Source: Coemansia sp. RSA 1804 (lineage: Eukaryota > Kickxellomycota > Kickxellomycetes > Kickxellales > Kickxellaceae). Taken from it: a stretch of 24,969 bases of DNA. The translations under genes and the position numbers were made by a program. Positions 9,194 to 17,544 of the stretch are shown one piece after another. Position 1 is the stretch's first letter. Each line of letters opens with the position of its first letter. The stretch is taken from positions 1-24,969 of the forward strand of contig JANBTH010000231.1 of NCBI GenBank assembly GCA_027578815.1, in the 5' to 3' direction. Below the pieces are notes generated by a model. That model was not told the DNA's origin, made no database searches, and was given only the letters and a program-made list of their open reading frames with translations.

Positions 9194-9643
9194 ATGAACG
9201 TGCTGGTATTGCTAATGATATTGGTCGCCGCGGTTCGTGGGGCGCCGGTTGGAACGACAATAGAGGCGCTGGCAACGACAATAGATGCAGGAGCCAACGC
9301 GGCGGACGCCACACACACTTCTTCCTCCTCCTCTGTGAACAAGGACGATCCGGACGGAATACTGCCGACAGAGTCAGCAAACGGCGTGATGGACGGCGAC
9401 ATGATAGCAGGGTCGACGGACGCAAAGCTCCCGACATCGGGGTCCAAATGCTCGGTTGGCTGCGGCGTGGGCATCGGCATCGGGTGCCTGGCGGGGCTCC
9501 TCATCCTTGCCTTCATATTCGTCATGGCGCGCCGTCATAAGCGCAAGCTGCACAACCTCTGGCAGCACAGAAGATGGATGGCTCGCCAGAAGGCCCTTCC
9601 CGACAAGCCCATGCCGGCCCCTCCTCCGCCGCTGAAGCACTAG
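9194..9643 (+). CDS. Small secreted/type I single-pass membrane protein
   Basis: 149 aa with ATG in a good context (ACAATG). Residues 1-17 form a signal peptide (MNVLVLLMILVAAVRGA, cleavage likely near Ala17). Residues 18-85 form a short Ala/Thr/Ser/Asp-rich ectodomain, likely O-glycosylated, with a Ser run at 43-47. Residues about 89-112 are one Gly-rich transmembrane helix with GxxxG-like spacing and three Cys at its outer end (Cys86, Cys90, Cys98). A very basic juxtamembrane stretch (ARRHKRK) and a proline-rich tail (PMPAPPPPLKH), a possible SH3 or WW ligand, end the protein. The layout recalls fungal cell-wall stress sensors (Mid2/Wsc) and other one-pass surface proteins, but no extracellular domain is present and I do not recognise a family. 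The Cys/Gly-rich helix start may be palmitoylated or disulphide-linked (inference). Confidence 0.75.
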   Translation: MNVLVLLMILVAAVRGAPVGTTIEALATTIDAGANAADATHTSSSSSVNKDDPDGILPTESANGVMDGDMIAGSTDAKLPTSGSKCSVGCGVGIGIGCLAGLLILAFIFVMARRHKRKLHNLWQHRRWMARQKALPDKPMPAPPPPLKH

Positions 9644-10023
9644 CTGCGGGGATGTTTTTAATCTTTTTTGTTTGAGCATGTATGTTTTCTTCTCTTCATT
9701 TCTTCCACCTCCCCTCTTTCCATGACATTTCCTTCATGTTCAGTTTGTCCTTTTTTCTTTTCCTCCTATGTCTCCTTCCTGTTTCAGTCATACCATTTCA
9801 TTTGTTACCGCATCAAACCAAGCAAAAGCAGACGTGCTGGCGAATGGAGAAAAACATGTAAGATCATTTCCAAGCAGCAGCAACAGCAACCGAAGGAGCC
9901 AGGACCGTGGGGTTTGTACTAACCATTTCTCCGTGAAAGTAAAGAACGCTTAAATTTTCCACATCAACATCAACAGCCGCCGAAGCTACTGCCATAAGTA
10001 AGTTTTTAGGGTTTGCAAAAGTC
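9644..10023. other. Intergenic region between convergent genes
   Basis: 3' regions of the small membrane protein (+) and adenylate kinase (-). It contains a perfect yeast-type branch sequence TACTAAC at 9917-9923 and a donor-like GTAAGA near 9857, so a 3'-UTR intron on the plus strand is conceivable, but no coding exon is supported. Confidence 0.45.
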
Positions 10024-10841
10024 CTACTGCTTCTGGCCAGCAAAAATAGCCAAAAGGGTGTGCCAAACCGCGGAGGGTTTCTGCGCAGCATCGACCTGCC
10101 TCAGGATGCCTTTGCGGTGGTAGTAGGCGGCAACGGGGGCGGTCTGCTCGTGGTAGGTTTTCAAGCGCTTCCCGAGGGTGGCCTCGTTGTCGTCGGACCT
10201 CTGCACCAGGGGCTCGCCGGTGACGTCGTCGAGCATCAGACGGACGGGCGGGTTGAAGATCCTGTGGTACGATCTGCCGGAGGCCGGGTGCACCAGGCGG
10301 CCGGTGATTCTGGCAACCAGCAGCGCATCGTCGATGACCAGCTCGACGGCGTGGTCCAGACTCTGTTTGCGCGCATCCAGCATCTCGTCCAGCTTCTCCG
10401 CCTGCACCACGGTGCGCGGGAACCCGTCCAGTATGAATCCGTTCTTGCAGGTCGCGTTGTTCTCGATGTTGTCCTTGATCATGCCCACCATGATCTCGTC
10501 GCTCACCAGCCCCCCGGCATCCATGATCTTCTTTGCCTGCTTCCCGAGCTCGCTGCCCGACGCCACCGCTGCCCGCAGCATGTCTCCGGTGGCCAGGTGG
10601 CATGCGCAGAACTGCTCCGCGATGCTGGGCGCCTGCGTTCCCTTGCCTACGCAGTAGAGTGGAAGAAAGAGAAAGCAGTGGTGCCGATTAGTTGCGGTCG
10701 GCGCTTCAGCGCTTGTTTGTTTTCTTGGATAGCAGCTAGACAGAATGAGCCATCAGATCACTTACCGGAGCCAGGCGGACCCATGATAACCATGCGGATG
10801 GCCTTTGGAAGCTTGAACTCGCTGCTGCCGCTGGTGCTCAT
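10024..10841 (-). CDS. ADK1: Adenylate kinase (long-LID form, cytosolic ADK1 type)
   Basis: Proposed CDS: complement(join(10024..10646,10766..10841)), 232 aa. The 119-bp intron (donor G|GTAAGT, acceptor GCGTAG) splits the second P-loop glycine codon; joining gives GPPGSGKGT (residues 21-29). Other signatures are DMLRAAV, GFILDGFPRT (about 95-104), and a long LID beginning GRLVHPASGRSYHRIFNPP, then DDVTGEPLVQRSDDN. The enzyme interconverts ATP + AMP and 2 ADP. The N-terminus (MSTSGSSEFKLPKAIRMVIM) is short and not presequence-like, so the cytosol/intermembrane-space isoform is likely. The LID lacks zinc-binding Cys, as usual for eukaryotic forms. The coding DNA is very GC-rich with strong codon bias, suggesting high expression. 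Confidence 0.94.
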
Positions 10842-10993
10842 GTTCTTTGTTTTTTCTGTTGATTTGAAATTAGAAGAATCAAGCGGGGGGGGAGTGTGTT
10901 GTGAATGGAGGGAGAAGAGAAACAAGCAAAAAAGAAAAGTTTACAAGTTTACGCTTTTATAGCCTGGTACAAAAGAGAGACGGGCGAAAGACT

Positions 10994-11038
10994 GGAACGG
11001 AACGGAACGAAACGAAACAAAACAGAACGAAGCAGAAG
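10994..11038 (+). repeat. Degenerate pentanucleotide repeat (GGAAC/GAAAC)n
   Basis: Nine consecutive 5-bp units: three GGAAC, two GAAAC, then AAAAC, AGAAC, GAAGC, AGAAG. The pattern decays from one end to the other. It lies about 155 bp upstream of the adenylate kinase ATG. Confidence 0.8.
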
Positions 11039-11262
11039 AAGAAGCCTTTGTTATCTTGAGCTCGCTAACTCTTGTTTTATTCCTCCAAGCAAAAAAGTAA
11101 CAATCCTCTTTTTAAACTTTTTTTACTTTTGGGCGCTTTTGAGCCAATAGGCCATTGGCTGCTCCTTGTCCATTTCCACAGTCTGGGCTTGTTTGAAGCC
11201 TGCTAGTTTTTTCTTTTTTATTTCCCACTCTGCGGGATTGCGGGCTTATCTCGCCCAAAGGA

Positions 11263-11278
11263 GGGAGGGAGGGGGGGG
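11263..11278 (+). other. G-quadruplex-type G-tract
   Basis: Runs GGG-A-GGG-A-GGGGGGGG supply four G3 tracts with one-base loops, a classical quadruplex-forming pattern. It is on the strand opposite to the GABA-transaminase transcript, about 120 bp beyond its stop codon. Confidence 0.5.
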
Positions 11279-11399
11279 CACGAGGGCCACGAACAATATA
11301 GCTCCTAGTCAAGCACCCAGGCTATTCCTGGTATGCGCTGCTATCTCTGTGAGGGAGGGCTTATCTCCGCTTTCCAAAAGGCCGCAGGACTTGTCCCGC

Positions 11400-12905
11400 T
11401 CACTGTGGCCAGTGCTTCTTGTACATCTTGTTGAGGACGCTTTCGAAGCGCGCCAGGAACAGGTTGACGTGCCTGTTGGTCAGCGTCAGCATCGGGCGGA
11501 AGCGGACGGCCACCTCGCCGGAGCCGCCCATGTTGACGCCCTCGCGGCGCATCAGCTCCAGGAGCTCGCTGCGCATGGCTGGCGACGGACAGTCGAAGGC
11601 CACGAAGGTGCCCTGGCCCCTGACGTTGGCGACAAGCCGGTGGTAGCGGATGGCCAGCGGCCGCAGGTGGCCGAGCAGGTAGTCGCCGGTGCCGCGCACC
11701 TGCTCAACCAGCGCGTTGTCAAGCACCTCCGACACGATTGCGCGCGCAATGAGTGCGCGCGCCGGGTCGCCCAGCCAGGTGTTGAAGTTGCGGAACGGCT
11801 GGTCGGCCACCGTCTCGCGCGAATGGTAGAAGCCGGCGGCCTGCATCTTCTTGGAGAACGTCACCATGTCGGGCGGCGTCTCCAGCTCCCAGTGCTCGTG
11901 CGCCCAGAATGCGCCGGTGGCGCCGCACCCGGTCTGCACCTCGTCGACGATCAGCAGCACGCCGTGCTTGGCCGTGATGCGCCGCACGCCGCGGAAGAAC
12001 TCGGGCGACGCGTGGCGGTCGCCGCCTTCGCTCTGGATCGGCTCCACGACAACAGCCGCCACGGGCACCTCGTTGCGCTGCAGAATGCGATCCAGCGCGG
12101 CCAGACACCGCCTCTCCTCCGCCGCATTCTCCTCGCGGTGCGCGTCCTCCGGGTACTGGAGCTGCGGGAACGGCGCGCGCGGCCACTTGAACGCAGGCAT
12201 GTCGAGCTTGTGGATGGCCTTGGACCGCGTGGTGCTGAGCGCGCCAAACGTGCGCCCGTGGAACCCGGCCGCGAACGACAGAATCGCCACCTCGGGCGAG
12301 CCCGGCGGAATGTTGTCCAGCGCCGACTCCATCTCCGTCTGCGTGAACGCGCGCGCGCCGCGCCGTTTGCGCGCATAGTGCAGAAGCGCCGCCTTGTACG
12401 CCAGCTCGTTGGCGTCCGATCCGTGGGCCGCGGTAAACACCATGTCCATGCCCGGCGGCCGCACACGCATAAACGAGTCCTCCAGCAGCTGCGCCCAGTC
12501 CGTCGGCGGGAACACGCCGAGCGCCGGGCGGTTGGCCAGCGTCGTTGCCATCTGGTCGCTCTTGGCTGCCGCAATAAGCGCCGTGTTGTTGTAGCCAACC
12601 GGAATCGACGCAATCTGGCAGTACAGATCCAGGAACACGTTGCCGTCCGCATCCACGATGTAGTTGCCTGTGGATTTTGCGTAGTCGCCAACAAACGTCG
12701 CTGCGCGCGTGTCCTGCAGCGCCGACAGCCTCTCCAGCGCCGCCTTCGACGCCGGCCCAGGCACCGCGCTGGTCACCACACGGGGCTCGCTGGGCTCCTC
12801 CCTGGCCCACGATAGGTGTCTCCTGGCCGCCGCTGGCTGGAGCTGCCTGCCTGCCTGTCCCAGCGCTCTGGCCGATGGCGAGGCTGCTGCAAGTGCCCTG
12901 AACAT
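11400..12905 (-). CDS. UGA1: 4-aminobutyrate (GABA) aminotransferase, mitochondrial type
   Basis: 501 aa, intronless. The ATG at 12905 is chosen because the upstream in-frame codons are a TGTC microsatellite. Residues 1-32 are Ala/Arg-rich without acids (MFRALAAASPSARALGQAGR), a likely mitochondrial presequence. It is a class III PLP aminotransferase: GFHGRTFGALSTT (about 215-226), VEPIQSEGGD (287-296), DEVQTG (321-326; Asp321 contacts the PLP nitrogen), FWAHEHW (333-339) and TFSKKMQAAGFYH (349-361), with Lys353 the likely Schiff-base lysine. It transfers the GABA amino group to 2-oxoglutarate, giving succinate semialdehyde and glutamate. The Cys-x-x-Cys that carries the 2Fe-2S cluster in mammalian GABA-T reads His161-Gly-Ser-Asp164 here, so no cluster is expected. 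Very high GC leaves long open frames on both strands; these are by-products of composition. Confidence 0.95.
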   Translation of the reverse strand: MFRALAAASPSARALGQAGRQLQPAAARRHLSWAREEPSEPRVVTSAVPGPASKAALERLSALQDTRAATFVGDYAKSTGNYIVDADGNVFLDLYCQIASIPVGYNNTALIAAAKSDQMATTLANRPALGVFPPTDWAQLLEDSFMRVRPPGMDMVFTAAHGSDANELAYKAALLHYARKRRGARAFTQTEMESALDNIPPGSPEVAILSFAAGFHGRTFGALSTTRSKAIHKLDMPAFKWPRAPFPQLQYPEDAHREENAAEERRCLAALDRILQRNEVPVAAVVVEPIQSEGGDRHASPEFFRGVRRITAKHGVLLIVDEVQTGCGATGAFWAHEHWELETPPDMVTFSKKMQAAGFYHSRETVADQPFRNFNTWLGDPARALIARAIVSEVLDNALVEQVRGTGDYLLGHLRPLAIRYHRLVANVRGQGTFVAFDCPSPAMRSELLELMRREGVNMGGSGEVAVRFRPMLTLTNRHVNLFLARFESVLNKMYKKHWPQ

Positions 12906-12910
12906 TGTAG

Positions 12911-12955
12911 CTGTGTCTGTCTGTCTGTCTGTCTGCTGTCTGTCTGTCTGTCTGC
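12911..12955 (-). repeat. (TGTC)n tetranucleotide microsatellite in the GABA-transaminase 5' leader
   Basis: Two blocks of four to five CTGT/TGTC units on the plus strand, separated by one imperfect unit (TGCTG). On the transcript this is a (GACA)n tract ending about 6 nt before the start codon. Confidence 0.9.
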
Positions 12956-13572
12956 TTGGGCAGTAGATAATAAAGCGGTATTCGGAATAGAACAACGGTG
13001 GTTGTGGATAAAGAAGAAGGCAATGTAGAAACGGATGAGAAAAAAGGAAGGGGCTGATTGTGGCCGTCGAAAAAGGCCCAGCCAGCCGTCGGAGCTTTGT
13101 TTATATGCTGATGCCACCACACTCTCAGAAGAAGAAATAAAAAGCAGACGAAGAACGAGAAAAAGGGCGCGGCGGGATCAGGGGAAGGAAAGGGGTATAT
13201 TTCCGAGACATCAAATCTTCCCACAGCATTTATCCAGCAGGAGGAAGCAGGCATTCGCTCTGCTTTTTCTACTCGGTTTCGCGATTGTCGATATGCACAC
13301 CCTTTCTTCTCTCAGCAAGGGCCATCCATCTCATCGTCTCGTGGATGGCTTTCCTAGGGTCTGTTTGGGTCCATGTCCCCGTGCCCAAAAGCGCCCTGCA
13401 AAACACTCCATCCACCACATCCTCCTCACACGCATCATCGCCTGCCACATTATACTGGAAATCCTCCTCTTGTCCATTACAGACAAATGTCGTAAATTAA
13501 AACAAAAAAGCAACGGGATGCTTTCAGATACTTTCTATTGTCCAAATACATAGCGATGGAGCAGAGAGACAT
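12956..13572. promoter_or_regulatory. GABA-transaminase promoter and 3' region of the upstream unknown gene
   Basis: About 0.6 kb between two minus-strand genes. The plus strand is purine-rich at 13125-13190 (CT-rich in the direction of the transaminase). There is an open frame on the plus strand (13035-13553) but it starts in the promoter, is low-complexity and resembles no family. No gene is supported. Confidence 0.5.
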
Positions 13573-14349
13573 TCACGGCTTCTTGCTCTTGCCCTCAAAG
13601 CTGCTGGTCTCCATGACGCGGTCAATCGTCTTGCTAGCAGACTTCCACGCGCCAAGAGCCACCACATCGGCCCAGAGCCTATGGACCAGCGCCTTCATCG
13701 TCCCATCCCGCCACGACTCGACGTACTTGTCGACGGCCCTAATCCCGGGGCCCAGCACCTTCTGCCCGACGTACTCGCGCGTGCCATTGGCCCAGCCTAC
13801 AACAGCCTCGTCCATCGTTGTCGCCCTGTACGCGTTGATCATGCTCTTGCCGCGCATCCTGAACATCGGCCGCATGATCACGTCGGTGGGCGCACAGAAC
13901 CCATTGTCACGCAGACACGCCAGATCGGTGATGCCCTCGTTGCCGAGCACCACCACGTGCCGGAGCCGGAGGATCCACCGCAGCCCCCACCTGTTAGCCC
14001 ACACATCCGACTCCTCCACTCGGCCACTGGCGCCAACCACCCACTTGTTCCTCTCCTGCGTCCGCCTTGTCAGCTCCGCCTGCGCCATCGCCTTCGTCAT
14101 AAACTCAACGCAGTCCAGTCGTCCCACCAACGGCCCATCGGGGTCTGCTGTGAGAAACCCGCTTTCCGCTCGCGAAAGCGTGTTGTTGAAGCAGTACAGC
14201 TTCGTGTCGCTCCCCTTCTCCATCGTTACTATCGTGCTTGTCTTGGTCGCTGCGTCGCTCACTCTCACCTTTATCAGTTGTTTTCCTTCGGCGGCAGTGG
14301 CTTTGTCATTGTCCGCCGCGGAATCCGCTTGTGAATTGGAGGCGGCCAT
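13573..14349 (-). CDS. Unrecognised 258-aa protein
   Basis: The ATG at 14349 (context CAGCATGGCC) gives 258 aa; GC-rich coding-type DNA begins and ends with the frame. Residues 1-25 are Ala/Asp/Ser-rich and probably disordered. Residues about 26-85 look like a beta-rich segment (LIKVRVSDAATKTSTIVTM, then DTKLYCFNNT and VGRLDCVEFM). Residues about 86-180 contain a Trp/Arg-rich region (NKWVV, NRWGLRWILRLRHVVVLGNEG). Residues about 180-247 are helical (AVVGWANGTREYVGQKVLG, then DKYVESWRDGTMKALVHRLW). The C-terminus is basic (GKSKKP). No signal peptide, membrane span or known catalytic motif is visible. A TATATA lies about 40 nt upstream. I do not recognise the family; a lineage-specific protein is possible. 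Confidence 0.75.
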   Translation of the reverse strand: MAASNSQADSAADNDKATAAEGKQLIKVRVSDAATKTSTIVTMEKGSDTKLYCFNNTLSRAESGFLTADPDGPLVGRLDCVEFMTKAMAQAELTRRTQERNKWVVGASGRVEESDVWANRWGLRWILRLRHVVVLGNEGITDLACLRDNGFCAPTDVIMRPMFRMRGKSMINAYRATTMDEAVVGWANGTREYVGQKVLGPGIRAVDKYVESWRDGTMKALVHRLWADVVALGAWKSASKTIDRVMETSSFEGKSKKP

Positions 14350-14772
14350 GCTGCTGATTTCCAAGGTCAGTGAAGACGAGTCAAGTATATATGGCGTTGC
14401 TGTTGTTGAGGAATGTGTATGCGTCTAATTAGTACAGTGTGTATCTTGGTTTCAAAGAAAGAAGAATGAATGATAAAGGAGAAAGCGAAATATATAAATA
14501 AAGTATGGATAATAATAATTGTATGATGAAAAGAAAAGGAAAAAATAGAAATAGAACTCGGCATTGAATTTTGTTTGCTTATGCCCACGCAATCCATCGG
14601 ATTGGACCAGGCGAATAAGAACCCTCTCTCCTCCAATGATACCATCACTTCCCCTCACGTGCATAAAGAAGCGCTTTCCTGCTCAATGCTTATTGAGACC
14701 ACCCACTTTTCTTATTTCCAAGCTCCGCAAAATGATAAAAATCACCCCCCCCCCCACGAATAACCACATCAG
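14350..14772. other. Intergenic region: promoter of the unknown gene and RAD17-like 3' region
   Basis: About 420 bp, AT-rich in the first half. It contains a homopolymer of eleven C at 14745-14755 (G11 in the RAD17-like transcript, 18-28 nt after its stop codon). No gene is supported. Confidence 0.5.
14386..14391 (-). promoter_or_regulatory. Candidate TATA box of the unknown 258-aa gene
   Basis: TATATA, 37-42 nt upstream of the ATG at 14349. This would leave a very short leader, so it is only tentative. A CACGTG lies further up at 14656-14661. Confidence 0.3.
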
Positions 14773-17220
14773 CTAGTCAGAGAACTCGTCGATATCATCG
14801 TCGCTTAGCACAAGCTTTTGCGGCAACCCATCGGCCGCCGCAACACTGCTAGCCACCGCCGCCGCCCAGCGTCCAGCGTTGGAAATACCGGCGCCGCCAT
14901 CGTCTTCTCTACCGACAGTCGCAAGTCGCAGCAGCCGTGCGTGGGCCGGGGAGTACCGCTGCACCCGCTGTTCCTCTGACACGATGCGCGCCCAAAAAGG
15001 CAGAACATCCAGAACCGCGGAATTCCGGTCCAAGGCACAACCACTGCCACCAAAAGCAGCAGTATCCGCCATCATGTCCTGCCACACGCCATTGAACGCC
15101 GCCTTGCGCTTATAGCTGTCGAAGAACATGGGTTTCCTGAACGCTGCCATCTGTCGCGGCGCACCCTTCCTCCTGCCATTGCCCTGGGCCTGGCCACTGC
15201 CACCATTGCCTGCGTACTTTGGGTGGTCGCGCACATACATGATTCCACGCACCGCAAGCACAGCCGCATACGCGGCAGACACGCGTGCCCCAGTCGCGCT
15301 CCACACACCACCACCACCATTGCCAGTCGATATTGCATCGCTTTCGCTCAAGCACTCGGCGGCATCAGCAAGCTCATCGACGGACGAGCAGAAATCCACA
15401 TAGTTCTCGTGGATGAACAGGCTGAACGTGCTTGGCTCCGCCGGTACGCGGTCCAGAATATCGTCGGGATCCGATTCCAGCTCACCGCGCAATGCTGTCG
15501 ATTTCCCAACCGTGGGTGGCACTGCGCGTTTTGCGTAAAGCACTTTGCCAAGCGCGTGAAACAGATCCAGCGCTGCCCCCCGATCCCGATCCCTGCCGCC
15601 AGACGCAGATGCGCTACTGCTGCCTGTAGGGCCCGATATCTGGAGCATCGTGACCGCCAGCCGCAGATCGCCATGGCATTCGGTCGATATGCGCTTAACA
15701 ACAGCGGCTGTGCTCTGTTTGCCCGCAGCTCTCTTCTCCGTCGCCCGCATCTGCAGTATTCGCTTCAACCCCTTTGCCACAATCGTCGGTGCCACCGGGT
15801 TGAACTTGATCGTCTGGCAGAACGGAGAACGGTACACGGAGGGCGGGATAACATCAGCCGCAGTCCAGGCAGCCGAATCGCTGTTGCCGGACGCTGTACG
15901 TAGTCGATAGCGTGCTGAGCCAAAGGAGAATGACTCATCGTCGATGTCTCCTCCGAGCATCTGGTGCACCGAAAAGCACTCGGTAACCACAATGACCATA
16001 GGAAACGATCTGCTCGCCGGCGTGGCCACAAAACGGCTCAACGCAGCACCGAATGCCTCACGCGTATCGTGGTGTGCGATATTTGGCAGATCGTCAACCA
16101 GAATGAACTTTCCCCCACTATCGCTGCCGGGCCGACCACCTGGGGTGTCATTGGGGTGTAGCGACAGACTCGAGTACCGTTCGGCGCGTCTAAGAAAATC
16201 ATCAAACTGGCGGATCGCGCCCACCGGCATGTCATCTCCATCGTCATTGGCATAGTCGTGTTTCAGACTAGCGTCCGACTGGCGTGCAGTAAGCGGATTA
16301 ATCCACTCCACAATCTCCAGACCCATTTCCGCACCCAGCACTCGCACACTGGTTGACTTGCACGTGCCTGGCGACCCTTCAAGAACAAGCAGCCGGAACA
16401 TACGTGCGCCCGGTGTGTTATCGCCAGAAGACGTTGCCGTCTCCAGCCACGTGCGTACCTGTGCGATCTTGGCCGCATGGAGTGCCAATTCATCCGTCGT
16501 GTGTGGTTCGTACCGTTGCCACCACACTAGACCATCGGTGTCGGCTGGTGATCCCACTGGTATTGTTGGCGCTGTGCTGCCCTGCATCTGCCTTTGTGAT
16601 GTGGGTCGCGCTAGTTTGAATCTGGGCCGGTCTGAAAGCGCCCGCCCGCTAGATGATGTTGCTTGCGTTTGCGAGTGGCTGCGTTTGAACGGCACGCTTT
16701 TGCCTTCTGATGATACAGACGATGTTAACGATGCTTCTGGTGCTGTTGCTGATAATGTCTGTGACTGCTGGCGCTGATTCTGTTGGCTGTTCGCATTAGC
16801 CAAGGAATTATTTTCATTAGCAGGCGCACACTCGTTAATCAGCGCCTCCAGATCGCTGTCCATTTCAATGTCGAAAATATCATCATCCATATTACCACCG
16901 CCACATGTCGACGCTATGTTTCGATCCACGAGTCCCTCATCAGCCACAGCAGACGATGGTGGCTCTGGCGATGACGACGAGACTATTACCACGCGTTTTC
17001 TGGTTTGCTCCTGCTTTCTGCTCTGCGCACGAGTCTACACTGTAAAAAAAGAGCATGCGTGAATAACGGCAACGGCAAGGTAGAAAAGTCAGATATCACA
17101 ATGCTCATAAGACGTGCATTAGTCTATTTGTCACGAACGCCTTTATCGACAGCTTTGTATGGTACACGTGAACAAAAGTAGCAAAAAAGTTCTATCGGTT
17201 GTTTTTACCTTTGGTGTCAT
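14773..17220 (-). CDS. rad17: Rad17/Rad24-type checkpoint clamp loader
   Basis: Proposed CDS: complement(join(14773..17034,17209..17220)), 757 aa. The long exon has no ATG before residue 53 of this model, and its frame continues upstream to a T-rich acceptor (TTTTTTTACAGTGTAG). A 12-nt first exon ATGACACCAAAG followed by GTAAAA joins in phase 0 and yields MTPKTRAQSRK, a basic start. This exon is inferred; the alternative start is the ATG at 16890. The protein has an acidic, disordered N-terminus, then WWQRYEPHTTDELALHAAKI (about 175-194), a Walker A-like GSPGTCKST (224-232), GLEIVEWINPL (about 242-252) and Walker B-like FILVDDLPN (about 314-322). This combination is specific to Rad17/Rad24. 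The family loads the 9-1-1 clamp onto damaged DNA with Rfc2-5. It has an acidic tail, DDDIDEFSD. Walker A has Cys229 where Gly is usual. Confidence 0.88.
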
Positions 17221-17234
17221 ATGCGCTAGCGCAT
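17221..17234. repeat. 14-bp perfect palindrome abutting the RAD17-like start codon
   Basis: ATGCGCTAGCGCAT is its own reverse complement and ends at the base just before the proposed ATG (17220, minus strand). On the transcript it also spells ATG-CGC-TAG, a two-codon upstream frame, 5 nt before the main start. Confidence 0.6.
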
Positions 17235-17544
17235 GCCTTTATTAGTTTGGCCCGAAAGTAGAGAGAGAATGCAGAAGAATTAAGACGTTTCTGAACTGTA
17301 CAGGAATAGCAAATTCAAAAAAGAAAAGAAAAGAAAAAAGGTGAAGAAGAAAGCAGACAAACAGAAATAAAAGACGAGGCTTTATTTTTATTAAAACAAT
17401 GCGTCTGCAAATACGCCTTTGTTGGCTGCGCTTTTTGTTGTTGTTATTATCAGGGTTGATCTATTAAATCATTGAATTATTATGTATCCCAGCTTACACA
17501 AAACAGACTAAATCATTATTGTATATTAAAGACTTCCATTAATA
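17221..17544. other. Intergenic region: RAD17-like promoter and ABC transporter 3' region
   Basis: Between two minus-strand genes. Purine-rich on the plus strand at 17318-17372. Two TTTATT (AATAAA on the minus strand) at 17381-17392 lie about 155 nt after the transporter stop and are candidate polyadenylation signals. No gene seen. Confidence 0.5.

Larger units (their letters stand above)
10842..11399. promoter_or_regulatory. ADK1 promoter and GABA-transaminase 3' region
   Basis: 558 bp between two minus-strand genes. It carries a run of nine G at 10884-10892, a degenerate pentanucleotide repeat at 10994-11038, T-rich stretches, a G-rich tract at 11263-11278 and TTTATT (AATAAA on the minus strand) near 11217, about 180 nt past the GABA-transaminase stop. 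No gene seen. Confidence 0.5.

Noticed and set aside
11166..12815. 549-codon open frame on the plus strand, antisense to GABA transaminase, and a 511-codon frame on the minus strand in another register (11719-13254)
   Set aside because: Both are explained by the very GC-rich codon bias of the transaminase, which removes stops from other frames. Their products are Arg/Ala/Gly/Pro-rich with no family features, while the transaminase frame has all PLP-enzyme motifs.
13035..13553. 172-codon plus-strand frame in the GABA-transaminase promoter region
   Set aside because: Covers purine-rich promoter sequence, gives a Lys/Arg then mixed composition, and has no recognisable domain or coding-type codon bias.
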